18,745 nt of DNA, from the NCBI GenBank assembly GCA_947177595.1, contig CAMWUZ010000013.1, forward strand, positions 1-18,745, in the 5' to 3' direction. Shown one piece after another: positions 7,751 to 15,082 of the stretch. The DNA is from an uncultured Porphyromonadaceae bacterium. GTDB lineage: Bacteria > Bacteroidota > Bacteroidia > Bacteroidales > Muribaculaceae. A model generated the notes under the pieces. It saw nothing but the letters and a program-made list of their open reading frames with translations. It searched no databases and was not told the DNA's origin. The first letter of the stretch is position 1. The number at the start of each line of letters is the position of its first letter. A program made the position numbers and the translations under genes.

Positions 7751-8545
7751 TTAAGTTTTGACTATGAAGCGTTCGCTGGCTGGATTGTAGGTGAGGGATG
7801 ACCGGTCGAAATAGCGGTTTAGCGCTCCGCTTTCGCCGAGGGCTGACGGGGTGCCGATTGTGAAACCTTTGTCGCGGTCAAGCATCCATACTTTGTCAGC
7901 TATCTGGAGAGCGATATCGAGGTCGTGGGTTGACTGGAATATCACTTTATTCTTCACCCTGGCAAGAGAAGCAAGCAGGCTCATCAGGTCGGCTTTGCTG
8001 GGATAGTCAAGAAAAGCCGATGGCTCGTCAAGTATAATAATCGGAGTGGACTGGGCGAGTGCCTTTGCTATCATTGTTTTCTGTCGCTCGCCATCGCTGA
8101 GGGAGTCCATCGTGCGGTTCTGAAGATGAGAGATGCCCACCACCGCCATAGCCTCGTTCACCGCATCGCGGTCTTCCTTGCCAAGTGTACCCCAGAATCC
8201 GGTATAGGGACTTCTGCCCATCTCTACAACCTGCCGGACAGACACATTATTCAATGTCATGCGGTCGGTGAGCACCACACTTATAATTTTTGCCAACCGT
8301 GTCTCGGAATAGTCCGGGAGTTTTTTCCCTTCGACAATCACTTCACCTGCAAGCGGACTCAGGAATCCGGCTATTGTGCGCAAAAGAGTTGACTTCCCGG
8401 CTCCGTTTGAACCGATAAGACAAGTAAATTCGCCGCGCAGTAATGAGGCGTTAATGCCGGTAAGTATCTCTGTATCGCCACCTCTGTTCCGGTAGCCGAT
8501 GCTCAGATTTTTCAGCTCTATGGCAACTCTATTTTCCATTGACAT
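7751..8545 (-). CDS. ABC transporter ATP-binding protein, FecE/FepC/BtuD-like
   Basis: ATPase subunit of 264 residues, of the type that powers uptake of iron-siderophore, heme or cobalamin through a periplasmic-binding-protein-dependent permease. Visible motifs are Walker A GSNGAGKST (residues 45-53), signature LSDGERQ, Walker B IIILDEPSAFLD and the H-loop STHD. No permease or binding-protein gene is beside it, so its partners must lie elsewhere (orphan ATPase). The substrate is not settled. The start is taken as ATG 8545 (MSMEN; ATG 8539 is nearly as good). A frame reaching to 8629 exists but runs through the -7 promoter element at 8567-8574, so it is not credible. The small Asp/His-rich gene follows after 16 bases. 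Confidence 0.9.
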   Translation of the reverse strand: MSMENRVAIELKNLSIGYRNRGGDTEILTGINASLLRGEFTCLIGSNGAGKSTLLRTIAGFLSPLAGEVIVEGKKLPDYSETRLAKIISVVLTDRMTLNNVSVRQVVEMGRSPYTGFWGTLGKEDRDAVNEAMAVVGISHLQNRTMDSLSDGERQKTMIAKALAQSTPIIILDEPSAFLDYPSKADLMSLLASLARVKNKVIFQSTHDLDIALQIADKVWMLDRDKGFTIGTPSALGESGALNRYFDRSSLTYNPASERFIVKT

Positions 8546-8566
8546 AATAAATATAGCGGAGTATGG

Positions 8567-8598
8567 CAAAAATAGATATTCCCGCGATATATCCCCAA
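8567..8598 (-). promoter_or_regulatory. Promoter of the ABC ATPase gene
   Basis: Read on the minus strand, TATTTTTG (plus positions 8567-8574) is a full match to the Bacteroidota -7 element TAnnTTTG. TTG (8596-8598) sits 21 bases upstream of it, as expected for the -33 element. Transcription would start near 8560, about 15 bases before the ATG at 8545. Confidence 0.7.
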
Positions 8599-8606
8599 TT
8601 TTTTTG

Positions 8607-8614
8607 TACTTTTG
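8607..8614 (+). promoter_or_regulatory. Promoter -7 element of pyrG
   Basis: TACTTTTG is a perfect TAnnTTTG element. I see no convincing TTG about 20 bases upstream. Transcription would start near 8620, leaving about 25 bases before the TTG start of pyrG. It lies back to back with the minus-strand promoter, with the two -7 elements only 32 bases apart. This also rules out the longer pyrG frame starting at 8499. Confidence 0.65.
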
Positions 8615-8645
8615 CGGTTTAAAAATCAATAATTATCGCGTAGCG

Positions 8646-10280
8646 TTGGAAACCAAGTACATATTCGTTACCGGCGGAGTGGTTTCATCACTCGGAAAAG
8701 GCATCATATCCGCCTCTCTCGCCTGCCTGCTGAAGGCGCGCGGATACAGGGTTACTATTCAGAAGTTTGACCCGTATATCAATATTGACCCGGGCACACT
8801 CAATCCTTACGAGCACGGAGAATGCTACGTGACTGTTGACGGACATGAGGCGGATCTTGACCTCGGACACTATGAGCGATTCACCAATGTCAATACCACC
8901 CGAGCCAACAATGTGACTACCGGAAGAATATACCAGAGCGTAATCGATAAGGAGCGCCGCGGAGACTATCTCGGCAAAACGGTGCAGATTATTCCTCATA
9001 TCACCGATGAGATAAAGCGCAATGTGATGCTGCTCGGCAAAACCTGCAATTTTGATTTTATCATTACCGAGATAGGCGGCACCATAGGCGACATCGAATC
9101 GCTGCCTTTCATTGAGAGTGTGCGTCAGTTGCGGTGGGAATTAGGTCAGGACAGCCTGTGCATTCACCTTACCTACGTGCCTTATCTCCATGCGGCAAAG
9201 GAGCTTAAAACCAAGCCTACACAGCACTCTGTAAAGCTCCTTCAGGAAGCCGGAGTGCAGCCTGACATACTTGTGCTACGCACCGAGCAGGATATTCCGG
9301 CGGCAATGAGACGGAAGATAGCGCAGTTTTGCAATGTGTCGCCGGAGGCGGTAGTGCAGTCGATCGACTGCTCGTCAATCTACGAGGTTCCGGTGATGAT
9401 GCACGCGCAGCATCTTGACGAGATTGTTCTCACCAAGACCGGAATCACTCCGGAGGGTGAGCCTCACATGGAGCCGTGGATGCATTTCCTTGAGAAGATG
9501 CATAGCGCCACCGAGGAGGTAAACATAGCCTTAGTGGGTAAGTATGTAGAGTTGCAGGATGCGTACAAGTCTATCAATGAGGCACTCTTTCACGCTGCAA
9601 CTTACAACGATCATAAACTCAGACTCACCAGCGTTCATAGCGAAAAAATCACTCCTCACAATGTTGAGGAGCTGCTTGGCGGCATGGACGGAGTGATTAT
9701 AGCCCCGGGCTTCGGTCAGCGAGGAATCGAAGGAAAATTCACAGTTCTCGAATGGTGCCGCACACACGATATTCCCACTTTCGGGATATGTTTGGGAATG
9801 CAGTGCATGGTAATTGAATTTGCCCGCAATGTGCTGGGACTTAAAGATGCCAACAGCACTGAGGTAAATCCGCTGACAAAGGACAATGTGATTGACCTGA
9901 TGGATGAGCAGAAGAGTCTCAACAATCTTGGCGGCACGATGCGTCTGGGTGCATACGACTGTCATCTCGCGACAGACTCCAAAGCAGCTCAGGCATACGG
10001 CACTACCGATGTGAAAGAGCGTCACCGCCACAGATTTGAGTTTAACAATGACTACCGCGCCCGCTTTGAAGAATCAGGCATGAAATGTGTGGGGGAAAAT
10101 CCCACGACTCATTTGGTGGAGGTGGTTGAAATCCCTGAGAAGCGTTGGTGGATAGGCACTCAGTACCACCCCGAATACTCAAGTACAGTGCTCAACCCTC
10201 ATCCTCTTTTCACCTCATTCATAAAAGCCGCAATAGCCTACAAAGGTGAAAAGCTGATGGAAAAATTTGCTGAAAAATAA
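8646..10280 (+). CDS. pyrG: CTP synthase (glutamine-hydrolysing), TTG start
   Basis: Makes CTP from UTP, ATP and glutamine, the last step of de novo pyrimidine nucleotide synthesis, in the cytosol. 544 residues (E. coli 545). The N-terminal amidoligase domain opens with ETKYIFVTGGVVSSLGKG and contains KFDPYINIDPGTLNPYEHGE. The C-terminal glutamine amidotransferase domain has the nucleophile in GICLGMQ (Cys382) and the His/Glu pair in QYHPEY (His508, Glu510). The protein must start at or very near LETKY, and the only start codon there is TTG 8646. The frame continues upstream to 8499, but that part crosses the promoter and the divergent ABC gene. No Shine-Dalgarno sequence, which is usual in Bacteroidota. 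yidC follows after 11 bases. Confidence 0.96.
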   Translation: METKYIFVTGGVVSSLGKGIISASLACLLKARGYRVTIQKFDPYINIDPGTLNPYEHGECYVTVDGHEADLDLGHYERFTNVNTTRANNVTTGRIYQSVIDKERRGDYLGKTVQIIPHITDEIKRNVMLLGKTCNFDFIITEIGGTIGDIESLPFIESVRQLRWELGQDSLCIHLTYVPYLHAAKELKTKPTQHSVKLLQEAGVQPDILVLRTEQDIPAAMRRKIAQFCNVSPEAVVQSIDCSSIYEVPVMMHAQHLDEIVLTKTGITPEGEPHMEPWMHFLEKMHSATEEVNIALVGKYVELQDAYKSINEALFHAATYNDHKLRLTSVHSEKITPHNVEELLGGMDGVIIAPGFGQRGIEGKFTVLEWCRTHDIPTFGICLGMQCMVIEFARNVLGLKDANSTEVNPLTKDNVIDLMDEQKSLNNLGGTMRLGAYDCHLATDSKAAQAYGTTDVKERHRHRFEFNNDYRARFEESGMKCVGENPTTHLVEVVEIPEKRWWIGTQYHPEYSSTVLNPHPLFTSFIKAAIAYKGEKLMEKFAEK

Positions 10281-10291
10281 CAAAATAAGAT

Positions 10292-12391
10292 ATGGATAAA
10301 AACACCCTCACCGGAGTGCTCCTGATGGGAGCAGTGATACTCGGATTCATGTGGCTCAACAAGCCATCTCAGGAAGAAATAGAGCGTCAGAGAGAATTAG
10401 CCGAGGAGCAGGCTCGGCAGGCGCAGGAAGCCGCTGAAAACCAGCCGGTACTCACAATCGACAGCGTCAGTGACCTCGAAAAGGCGCAGATAGCAGCGAC
10501 AGTGGAGCAGCTCGGCACACTTGACACTCTCACCGGAGCGCGCACTCTGCAGATGCCTGACGCAACACTCACGCTGTCAAAAGACGGAGTGACTGGCGGC
10601 TCAGTCACCACTCCGGCAGCAACCGTGCCCGTTGCAGACATTCTCTCGGCATCATACGGCAATCTCAGCAAAGAAACCGCCTCACAGGCGATTGCCACTC
10701 TGCGCCAGGCACTTGCATCTGCCGCCCGCTACAAAGGATTTGCCCGTTACCTGACCGGTACCGACCAAACAGTTGAGTTGAAAAACGATGACCTAACCCT
10801 GCAGATTTCATCGCACGGTGGCATGATTTCATCAGCAATTCTCAACCACTACAACCGCTATGACTCAACCGCAGTTGATCTCATGGTCAAAAACGTTGAC
10901 TCATACAGCTTTACCCTTCAGACGCCCACCCAGCGCTTCCTCACCTCGGAGTTTTATTTCACCCCAACCGAAATAACCGACTCAACAGTAACCATGCAGC
11001 TCAATCTCGGTGATGGCGCTACCTGGGCACTCCGTTATTCTCTCCCCTCGCAGGGCTACACTGTGAGAATGGAAATACTCCAGAACGGAATGCAGGCAAT
11101 CATTCCCGCAAGTACCGCCGAAATGGACTTCCAGTGGAATCAGAAAATGGCGCGCAACGAGGCGGGCAAAATGTTTGAGGAACGCAATTCAGCGCTATAC
11201 TATATGTTTGTAAACGGCGATGTTGAAAACCTAAAGGAGAACAGCTCACAGGCAAAAGAGGTGAAAGAGCGCATCAAGTGGATCGGATATAAAAACCAGT
11301 TCTTCACCGCGCTCCTCGTAGCCGACCAGAACTTCACCTCAGCCCAGTTTGACAGCGAAGTGCTTGAGCATGACCCCGGCTACCTCAAGCAGATGAGCAC
11401 CGAGGCAACCCTCGAATACAACTCATCCAATCCGACCCCCGCCGCTTTCACATTCTTCTTCGGTCCAAACTCCTATCCACTCCTCAGCGATCTGCAGGAT
11501 GAGCTCGCACCGGGACAGAACCTCCACCTCACCAACCTCATACCTCTCGGCTGGGCACTCTTCAGATGGATCAACACCCTCATAGTGATTCCCGTGTTTG
11601 ACTTCCTCGGCAAATACATCACCAACTACGGTATAATAATCCTCATCCTCACCATTTTCATCAAAATCATCCTCTTCCCGTTCACATACAAGAGCTACAT
11701 GAGTCAGGCGAAGATGAGAGTACTCGCTCCCGAAATCAAAGAGATCAATGACAAATATCCCGGTAACGAAAACGCCATGAAGCGCCAGCAGGAAACAATG
11801 GCACTCTACTCACGAGCCGGTGCCAGCCCATTCTCCGGCTGCCTGCCAATGCTCCTCCAACTCCCGATACTCATTGCGATGTTCAACTTCTTCCCGTCAG
11901 CAATCGAGCTTCGCGGCGAGCCTTTCCTCTGGGCGAAAGACCTTTCCGCCCCCGATGCCATAATCTCATGGAGCACAAACATCCCCCTCATCTCCTCGAC
12001 TTTCGGCAACCATATCAGCCTCTTCTGTCTGCTCATGACAGTTGTAAACATCATCTACACCCGCATAAATATGCAGAGCCAGCCCGGAGGTAACTCCATG
12101 CCCGGCATGAAATGGATGATGTATCTCATGCCCGTAATGTTCCTTGTATTCTTCAACAACTACGCATCCGGTCTGAGCTACTACTACTTCCTCTCCCTCC
12201 TCATCACCATCGCTCAGACCTTTGTATTCCGTAAAGTCGTTGACGAAGAAAAAGTGCGCGCCACAATGAAAGAAAACGCCAAAAAACCTCGCAAGAAAAG
12301 CGGATTTATGGCACGGCTCGAAGAAGCGCAGCGCAAACAGCAGGCAATGCTCCGCGAACAGGAAAAACAGCGCGCAAAAAACCGCAGATAG
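10292..12391 (+). CDS. yidC: Membrane protein insertase YidC
   Basis: Inner-membrane insertase/chaperone that places membrane proteins in the bilayer, alone or with Sec. 699 residues, longer than E. coli's 548. TM1 is at about 6-22, followed by a Glu/Gln/Ala-rich charged stretch. The periplasmic P1 domain then runs to about 410. The conserved C-terminal insertase core has hydrophobic segments near 418-470, 513-530, 575-592 and 607-645, and a basic Lys/Arg-rich tail. In the groove-lining segment (FIKIILFPFTYKSY) a Lys stands where E. coli has Arg366. An Ala/Thr/Ser-rich stretch (about residues 55-155) before the recognisable P1 start seems to account for the extra length. Eleven bases separate it from pyrG and 24 from the ferritin gene, so it is probably co-transcribed. 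Confidence 0.96.
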   Translation: MDKNTLTGVLLMGAVILGFMWLNKPSQEEIERQRELAEEQARQAQEAAENQPVLTIDSVSDLEKAQIAATVEQLGTLDTLTGARTLQMPDATLTLSKDGVTGGSVTTPAATVPVADILSASYGNLSKETASQAIATLRQALASAARYKGFARYLTGTDQTVELKNDDLTLQISSHGGMISSAILNHYNRYDSTAVDLMVKNVDSYSFTLQTPTQRFLTSEFYFTPTEITDSTVTMQLNLGDGATWALRYSLPSQGYTVRMEILQNGMQAIIPASTAEMDFQWNQKMARNEAGKMFEERNSALYYMFVNGDVENLKENSSQAKEVKERIKWIGYKNQFFTALLVADQNFTSAQFDSEVLEHDPGYLKQMSTEATLEYNSSNPTPAAFTFFFGPNSYPLLSDLQDELAPGQNLHLTNLIPLGWALFRWINTLIVIPVFDFLGKYITNYGIIILILTIFIKIILFPFTYKSYMSQAKMRVLAPEIKEINDKYPGNENAMKRQQETMALYSRAGASPFSGCLPMLLQLPILIAMFNFFPSAIELRGEPFLWAKDLSAPDAIISWSTNIPLISSTFGNHISLFCLLMTVVNIIYTRINMQSQPGGNSMPGMKWMMYLMPVMFLVFFNNYASGLSYYYFLSLLITIAQTFVFRKVVDEEKVRATMKENAKKPRKKSGFMARLEEAQRKQQAMLREQEKQRAKNRR

Positions 12392-12415
12392 CCAACTAAT
12401 AAAGATACAAAATCA

Positions 12416-12937
12416 ATGCTTAACAAAAAGATTCAAGACGCACTCAACGCCCAGATCAACGCAGAATTCTGGTCAGCCTACCTCTATCTCGCCATGGCAC
12501 TCCACTTCAAAGCTGAAGGCAGAAGCGGAGTAGCAAACTGGTTTGAAATCCAATTTAAAGAAGAGCAGGCACACGCTCAGATATTAATGAACTACGTCAA
12601 CCAGCGTGGAGGCAGAGTGACCCTCGCACCAATCGAAGCCGTTCCCGCTACATGGCCCAGCATACTCGATGCATTCAAAGCCACGCTCGAACACGAACAG
12701 AAAGTCACAGCACTTATCAACAACCTCTTCGCACTCGCAGAACAGGAAAAAGACTACGCCACTCGCGACCGGCTCCTATGGTTTGTGAGCGAACAAGTTG
12801 AGGAAGAAGACAACTGCCGCACACTGATTGACAAATTCACCCTCGTGGGTGACAACGGCATGGGAATCTATATGCTCGATAACGAACTCGCGTCACGCAC
12901 ATACACCGAACCCTCACCGCTTGCAACAGCAGAGTAA
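12416..12937 (+). CDS. ftnA: Ferritin (bacterial non-heme, FtnA type)
   Basis: Iron-storage protein of 173 residues that oxidises Fe(II) and stores it as a mineral inside a 24-subunit cytosolic shell. The ferroxidase ligands are all present at canonical positions: Glu17, Glu50, His53 (KEEQAHA), Glu94, Gln127 and Glu130 (SEQVEEED). The C-terminal end runs about 10-15 residues beyond usual FtnA lengths as a short polar tail. It follows yidC by 24 bases, in which I see no promoter, and is closed by the terminator at 12961-12986, so it probably ends the pyrG-yidC-ftnA transcript. The heme-ligand Met of bacterioferritin (Met52) is absent (Ala52). The family call is firm; the symbol is by similarity. 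Confidence 0.95.
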   Translation: MLNKKIQDALNAQINAEFWSAYLYLAMALHFKAEGRSGVANWFEIQFKEEQAHAQILMNYVNQRGGRVTLAPIEAVPATWPSILDAFKATLEHEQKVTALINNLFALAEQEKDYATRDRLLWFVSEQVEEEDNCRTLIDKFTLVGDNGMGIYMLDNELASRTYTEPSPLATAE

Positions 12938-12960
12938 CCTAACCCCAACATATACCGGTA

Positions 12961-12990
12961 AAAGAGGCGCCATCCGGCGCCTCTTTTGCT
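12961..12990 (+). terminator. Rho-independent terminator after ferritin
   Basis: AAAGAGGCGCC (12961-12971) and GGCGCCTCTTT (12976-12986) form a perfect 11-bp stem with an ATCC loop. The stem ends in A/T pairs and one more T, so it could work in both directions. It separates the housekeeping transcript from the polysaccharide locus promoter 30 bases later. Confidence 0.9.
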
Positions 12991-13019
12991 TATACCCAAA
13001 CCAAAAAACCATACACATA

Positions 13020-13051
13020 TTTGGAAAAATCAAAACCAAACCCTACTTTTG
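13020..13051 (+). promoter_or_regulatory. Promoter of the polysaccharide locus
   Basis: TTTG (13020-13023), a 20-base spacer, then TACTTTTG (13044-13051): a full match to the Bacteroidota consensus. Transcription would begin near 13058, about 50 bases before the antiterminator ATG. I see no inverted repeats flanking it, so nothing suggests a phase-variable invertible promoter of the kind known in Bacteroides fragilis. Confidence 0.8.
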
Positions 13052-13073
13052 TGAAAATCATATAAAACCACCT

Positions 13074-13098
13074 GAGGGAAATACCCACGTTTCTCCTC
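13074..13098 (+). promoter_or_regulatory. Leader hairpin in the 5' UTR of the antiterminator gene
   Basis: GAGGGAAA (13074-13081) can pair with TTTC (13090-13093) and CCTC (13095-13098), with one bulged T at 13094 and an eight-base loop TACCCACG. It ends 11 bases before the ATG and has no following T-run, so it is not an intrinsic terminator. UpxY proteins are known to act on the 5' leader of their own operon. A role here as pause or recognition element is inference. Confidence 0.4.
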
Positions 13099-13109
13099 GA
13101 AAAAGCATA

Positions 13110-13748
13110 ATGGAAACCACGAGCTCATCCGAGCCAACTATTCCACAAACCTGCGCAACTGCCTGGCAATCACCTGAAAACACAGCCAAGCAGGACTCAA
13201 ACTATTACTTTGACGACCAAACAGACCCCTCACAATGGTTCGCCATGCGGGACCTGAAGCGCCCGAACGCCAAAACCCACGCATGGCAACTCCTCACCCA
13301 AAAAGGCTTCACCGTCTTCACTCCCCTCAAATGGGTCACAGAAACAATAAAAGGCAAAAAAACGCGCCGTCAGGTACCCTTCATCACCGACCTCCTCTTT
13401 GTCCGCTCCACAAAAGCCGACCTTGACCCACAGGTAGCGGCAACCCCCACGCTCCAGTACCGCTACGCAAAAGGAGCGCAGGCAAAACCGATCACCGTGA
13501 GAGACGACCACATGAACACCTTCGTCACCGCAGTGACAAACGCTCCCGACACCAAATACTATCTCCCTGGGGAACTCTCCCCCGCCATGATAGGGCGCCG
13601 GATCCTCATAGTTGGAGGGCCACTTGAAGGATACACAGGTACACTGCTCAGTATCAGGGGTACACGCACTCCACGCCTCCTCGTTGACCTCCCCGGCATC
13701 CTCACCGCCGCCGTCGAAGTCTCCCCCGAATACATCCAACTCGCCTGA
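13110..13748 (+). CDS. UpxY-family (NusG-like) transcription antiterminator
   Basis: Transcription factor of 212 residues. An N-terminal polar, Ser/Thr/Asp-rich extension (about 1-40) is followed by a NusG N-terminal-like domain starting at QWFAMRDLKRPNAKTHAWQL and a C-terminal KOW-type segment GGPLEGYTGTLLSIRG. Family members sit first in capsule operons of Bacteroidales, bind RNA polymerase and prevent premature termination in the operon's leader, each usually serving its own locus. Position, promoter and downstream sugar genes fit that role. I chose ATG 13110 because the frame's upstream part (to 12828) overlaps the ferritin gene, terminator and promoter. The next ATG, at 13243, lies inside the NusG-like domain. 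No UpxZ-like gene follows; the next gene is ugd, 53 bases on. Confidence 0.88.
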   Translation: METTSSSEPTIPQTCATAWQSPENTAKQDSNYYFDDQTDPSQWFAMRDLKRPNAKTHAWQLLTQKGFTVFTPLKWVTETIKGKKTRRQVPFITDLLFVRSTKADLDPQVAATPTLQYRYAKGAQAKPITVRDDHMNTFVTAVTNAPDTKYYLPGELSPAMIGRRILIVGGPLEGYTGTLLSIRGTRTPRLLVDLPGILTAAVEVSPEYIQLA

Positions 13749-13801
13749 GTAGTCATTCGGCAGGATTATGCCATCGTTAAACACAAAAGATCACACAACA
13801 A

Positions 13802-15076
13802 ATGAATATAGCAGTTGCCGGAACCGGCTATGTCGGTTTAAGCATAGCTACCCTTCTGGCGCAACACAATAAAGTCACAGCTGTTGACGTCATACCTGAA
13901 AAAGTTGACCTCATAAACCAAAAGAAGTCACCCATTCAGGATGAATATATCGAGCTTTACCTCTCAGAGAAAGAGCTAGACCTCACCGCAACGCTTGACG
14001 GAGCGGAAGCATACCGGAACGCTGACTACGTTGTCATTGCAGCTCCTACCAACTATGACCCCGATAAAAACTATTTTGACACCCATCATATAGAAGAAGT
14101 CATAGACCTCGTACTCTCCGTAAATCCCGAAGCGGTAATGGTTATCAAATCGACCATTCCTGTTGGATACTGCCGCAGCCTTTACGTCAAGTACGCCCAA
14201 AAAGGAACCCGTCGCCTCAACCTCCTCTTCTTCCCGGAATTCCTCCGCGAATCAAAAGCCTTGTACGACAACCTGTACCCCTCGCGAATTATTGCCGGGG
14301 TACCCAAAATCATAGACAAACCCGAGTTTGAAGAAGAAAACAAAGCGATACAGTCATTGACCGACACATCATTTCTTGCGCAGAAAGCAGCTGTATTTGC
14401 CGACTTACTGAAACAAGGAGCAATAAAACAAGACATCCCCACCCTATATATGGGCATGAAAGAAGCCGAAGCAGTCAAACTCTTCGCCAACACATACCTT
14501 GCCCTGCGAGTCAGCTACTTCAACGAACTTGACACCTACGCAGAAATGAAAGGTCTTGACTCACGGGCAATTATAGAAGGTATCGGACTTGACCCCCGCA
14601 TCGGCACCCACTACAACAACCCATCCTTCGGCTATGGCGGCTACTGCCTGCCAAAAGACACCAAGCAGCTCCTCGCCAACTATGCCGATGTGCCCCAGAA
14701 CATGATGAGCGCCATTGTGGAGAGCAACCGCACCCGCAAAGACTTCATAGCCGATCAGGTACTCCGTAAAGCAGGATGGACACCGGAAACACCTGTAACC
14801 GTGGGGGTTTATCGTCTCACAATGAAGTCCAACTCCGACAACTTCCGCCAATCCTCCATTCAGGGAGTGATGAAACGCATCAAAGCCAAAGGAGCAAAAG
14901 TGATAATCTACGAACCCACACTTGAAAACGGCTCGGCATTCTTCGGCTCAGAGGTTATAAATGACCTTGCCGAATTCAAGCGTCAGGCGCAAGCCATCCT
15001 CGCCAACCGCACCAGTCAGGACCTCGCCGATGTCGCCAGCAAAGTCTATACCCGCGACATCTTCAACCAAGACTAA
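13802..15076 (+). CDS. ugd: UDP-glucose 6-dehydrogenase
   Basis: Oxidises UDP-glucose to UDP-glucuronate with two NAD+, in the cytosol, supplying an acidic sugar for capsule or exopolysaccharide. 424 residues. Rossmann motif GTGYVGLS is at residues 7-14, KSTIPVG, FFPEFLRESKALYDNL and the central helix EAEAVKLFANTYLALR follow, and the catalytic Cys282 lies in GYGGYCLPKD. The C-terminal UDP-binding domain has VYRLTMKSNSDNFR. It resembles the short enterobacterial Ugd (388 residues) closely, but carries an extra stretch of about 25 residues (PEFEEENKAIQSLTDTSFLAQ region) before GAIKQDIP. It follows the antiterminator by 53 bases with no promoter seen. It has the C-rich, GC-balanced composition of the upstream genes, unlike the AT-rich genes that follow. 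Confidence 0.95.
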   Translation: MNIAVAGTGYVGLSIATLLAQHNKVTAVDVIPEKVDLINQKKSPIQDEYIELYLSEKELDLTATLDGAEAYRNADYVVIAAPTNYDPDKNYFDTHHIEEVIDLVLSVNPEAVMVIKSTIPVGYCRSLYVKYAQKGTRRLNLLFFPEFLRESKALYDNLYPSRIIAGVPKIIDKPEFEEENKAIQSLTDTSFLAQKAAVFADLLKQGAIKQDIPTLYMGMKEAEAVKLFANTYLALRVSYFNELDTYAEMKGLDSRAIIEGIGLDPRIGTHYNNPSFGYGGYCLPKDTKQLLANYADVPQNMMSAIVESNRTRKDFIADQVLRKAGWTPETPVTVGVYRLTMKSNSDNFRQSSIQGVMKRIKAKGAKVIIYEPTLENGSAFFGSEVINDLAEFKRQAQAILANRTSQDLADVASKVYTRDIFNQD

Positions 15077-15082
15077 CCCTCC

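Noticed and set aside
8546..8629. Upstream extension of the ABC ATPase to 8629
   Set aside because: It runs through the consensus promoter elements of both divergent genes, and the added residues do not resemble the family N-terminus.
8499..8645. Upstream in-frame extension of pyrG (start at 8499)
   Set aside because: It crosses the pyrG -7 promoter element and overlaps the divergent ABC gene. Family proteins begin at the ETKYIFVTGG region, so the TTG at 8646 is the better start.
12828..13109. Upstream extension of the antiterminator frame into the ferritin gene
   Set aside because: It overlaps ferritin in another frame, a strong terminator and the locus promoter, so it cannot be translated from the operon transcript.
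13020..13109. Possible invertible (phase-variable) capsule promoter
   Set aside because: No pair of inverted repeats flanks the promoter, and no invertase gene is in the window.
13759..13772. GGCA/TGCC hairpin between upxY and ugd
   Set aside because: The four-pair stem with no T-run is too weak to call a terminator or attenuator.
13230..13784. 184-codon minus-strand open frame opposite the antiterminator gene
   Set aside because: It lies antisense to a well-supported gene, has no promoter or domain, and its Gly/Glu/Val-rich content reflects the C-rich opposite strand.
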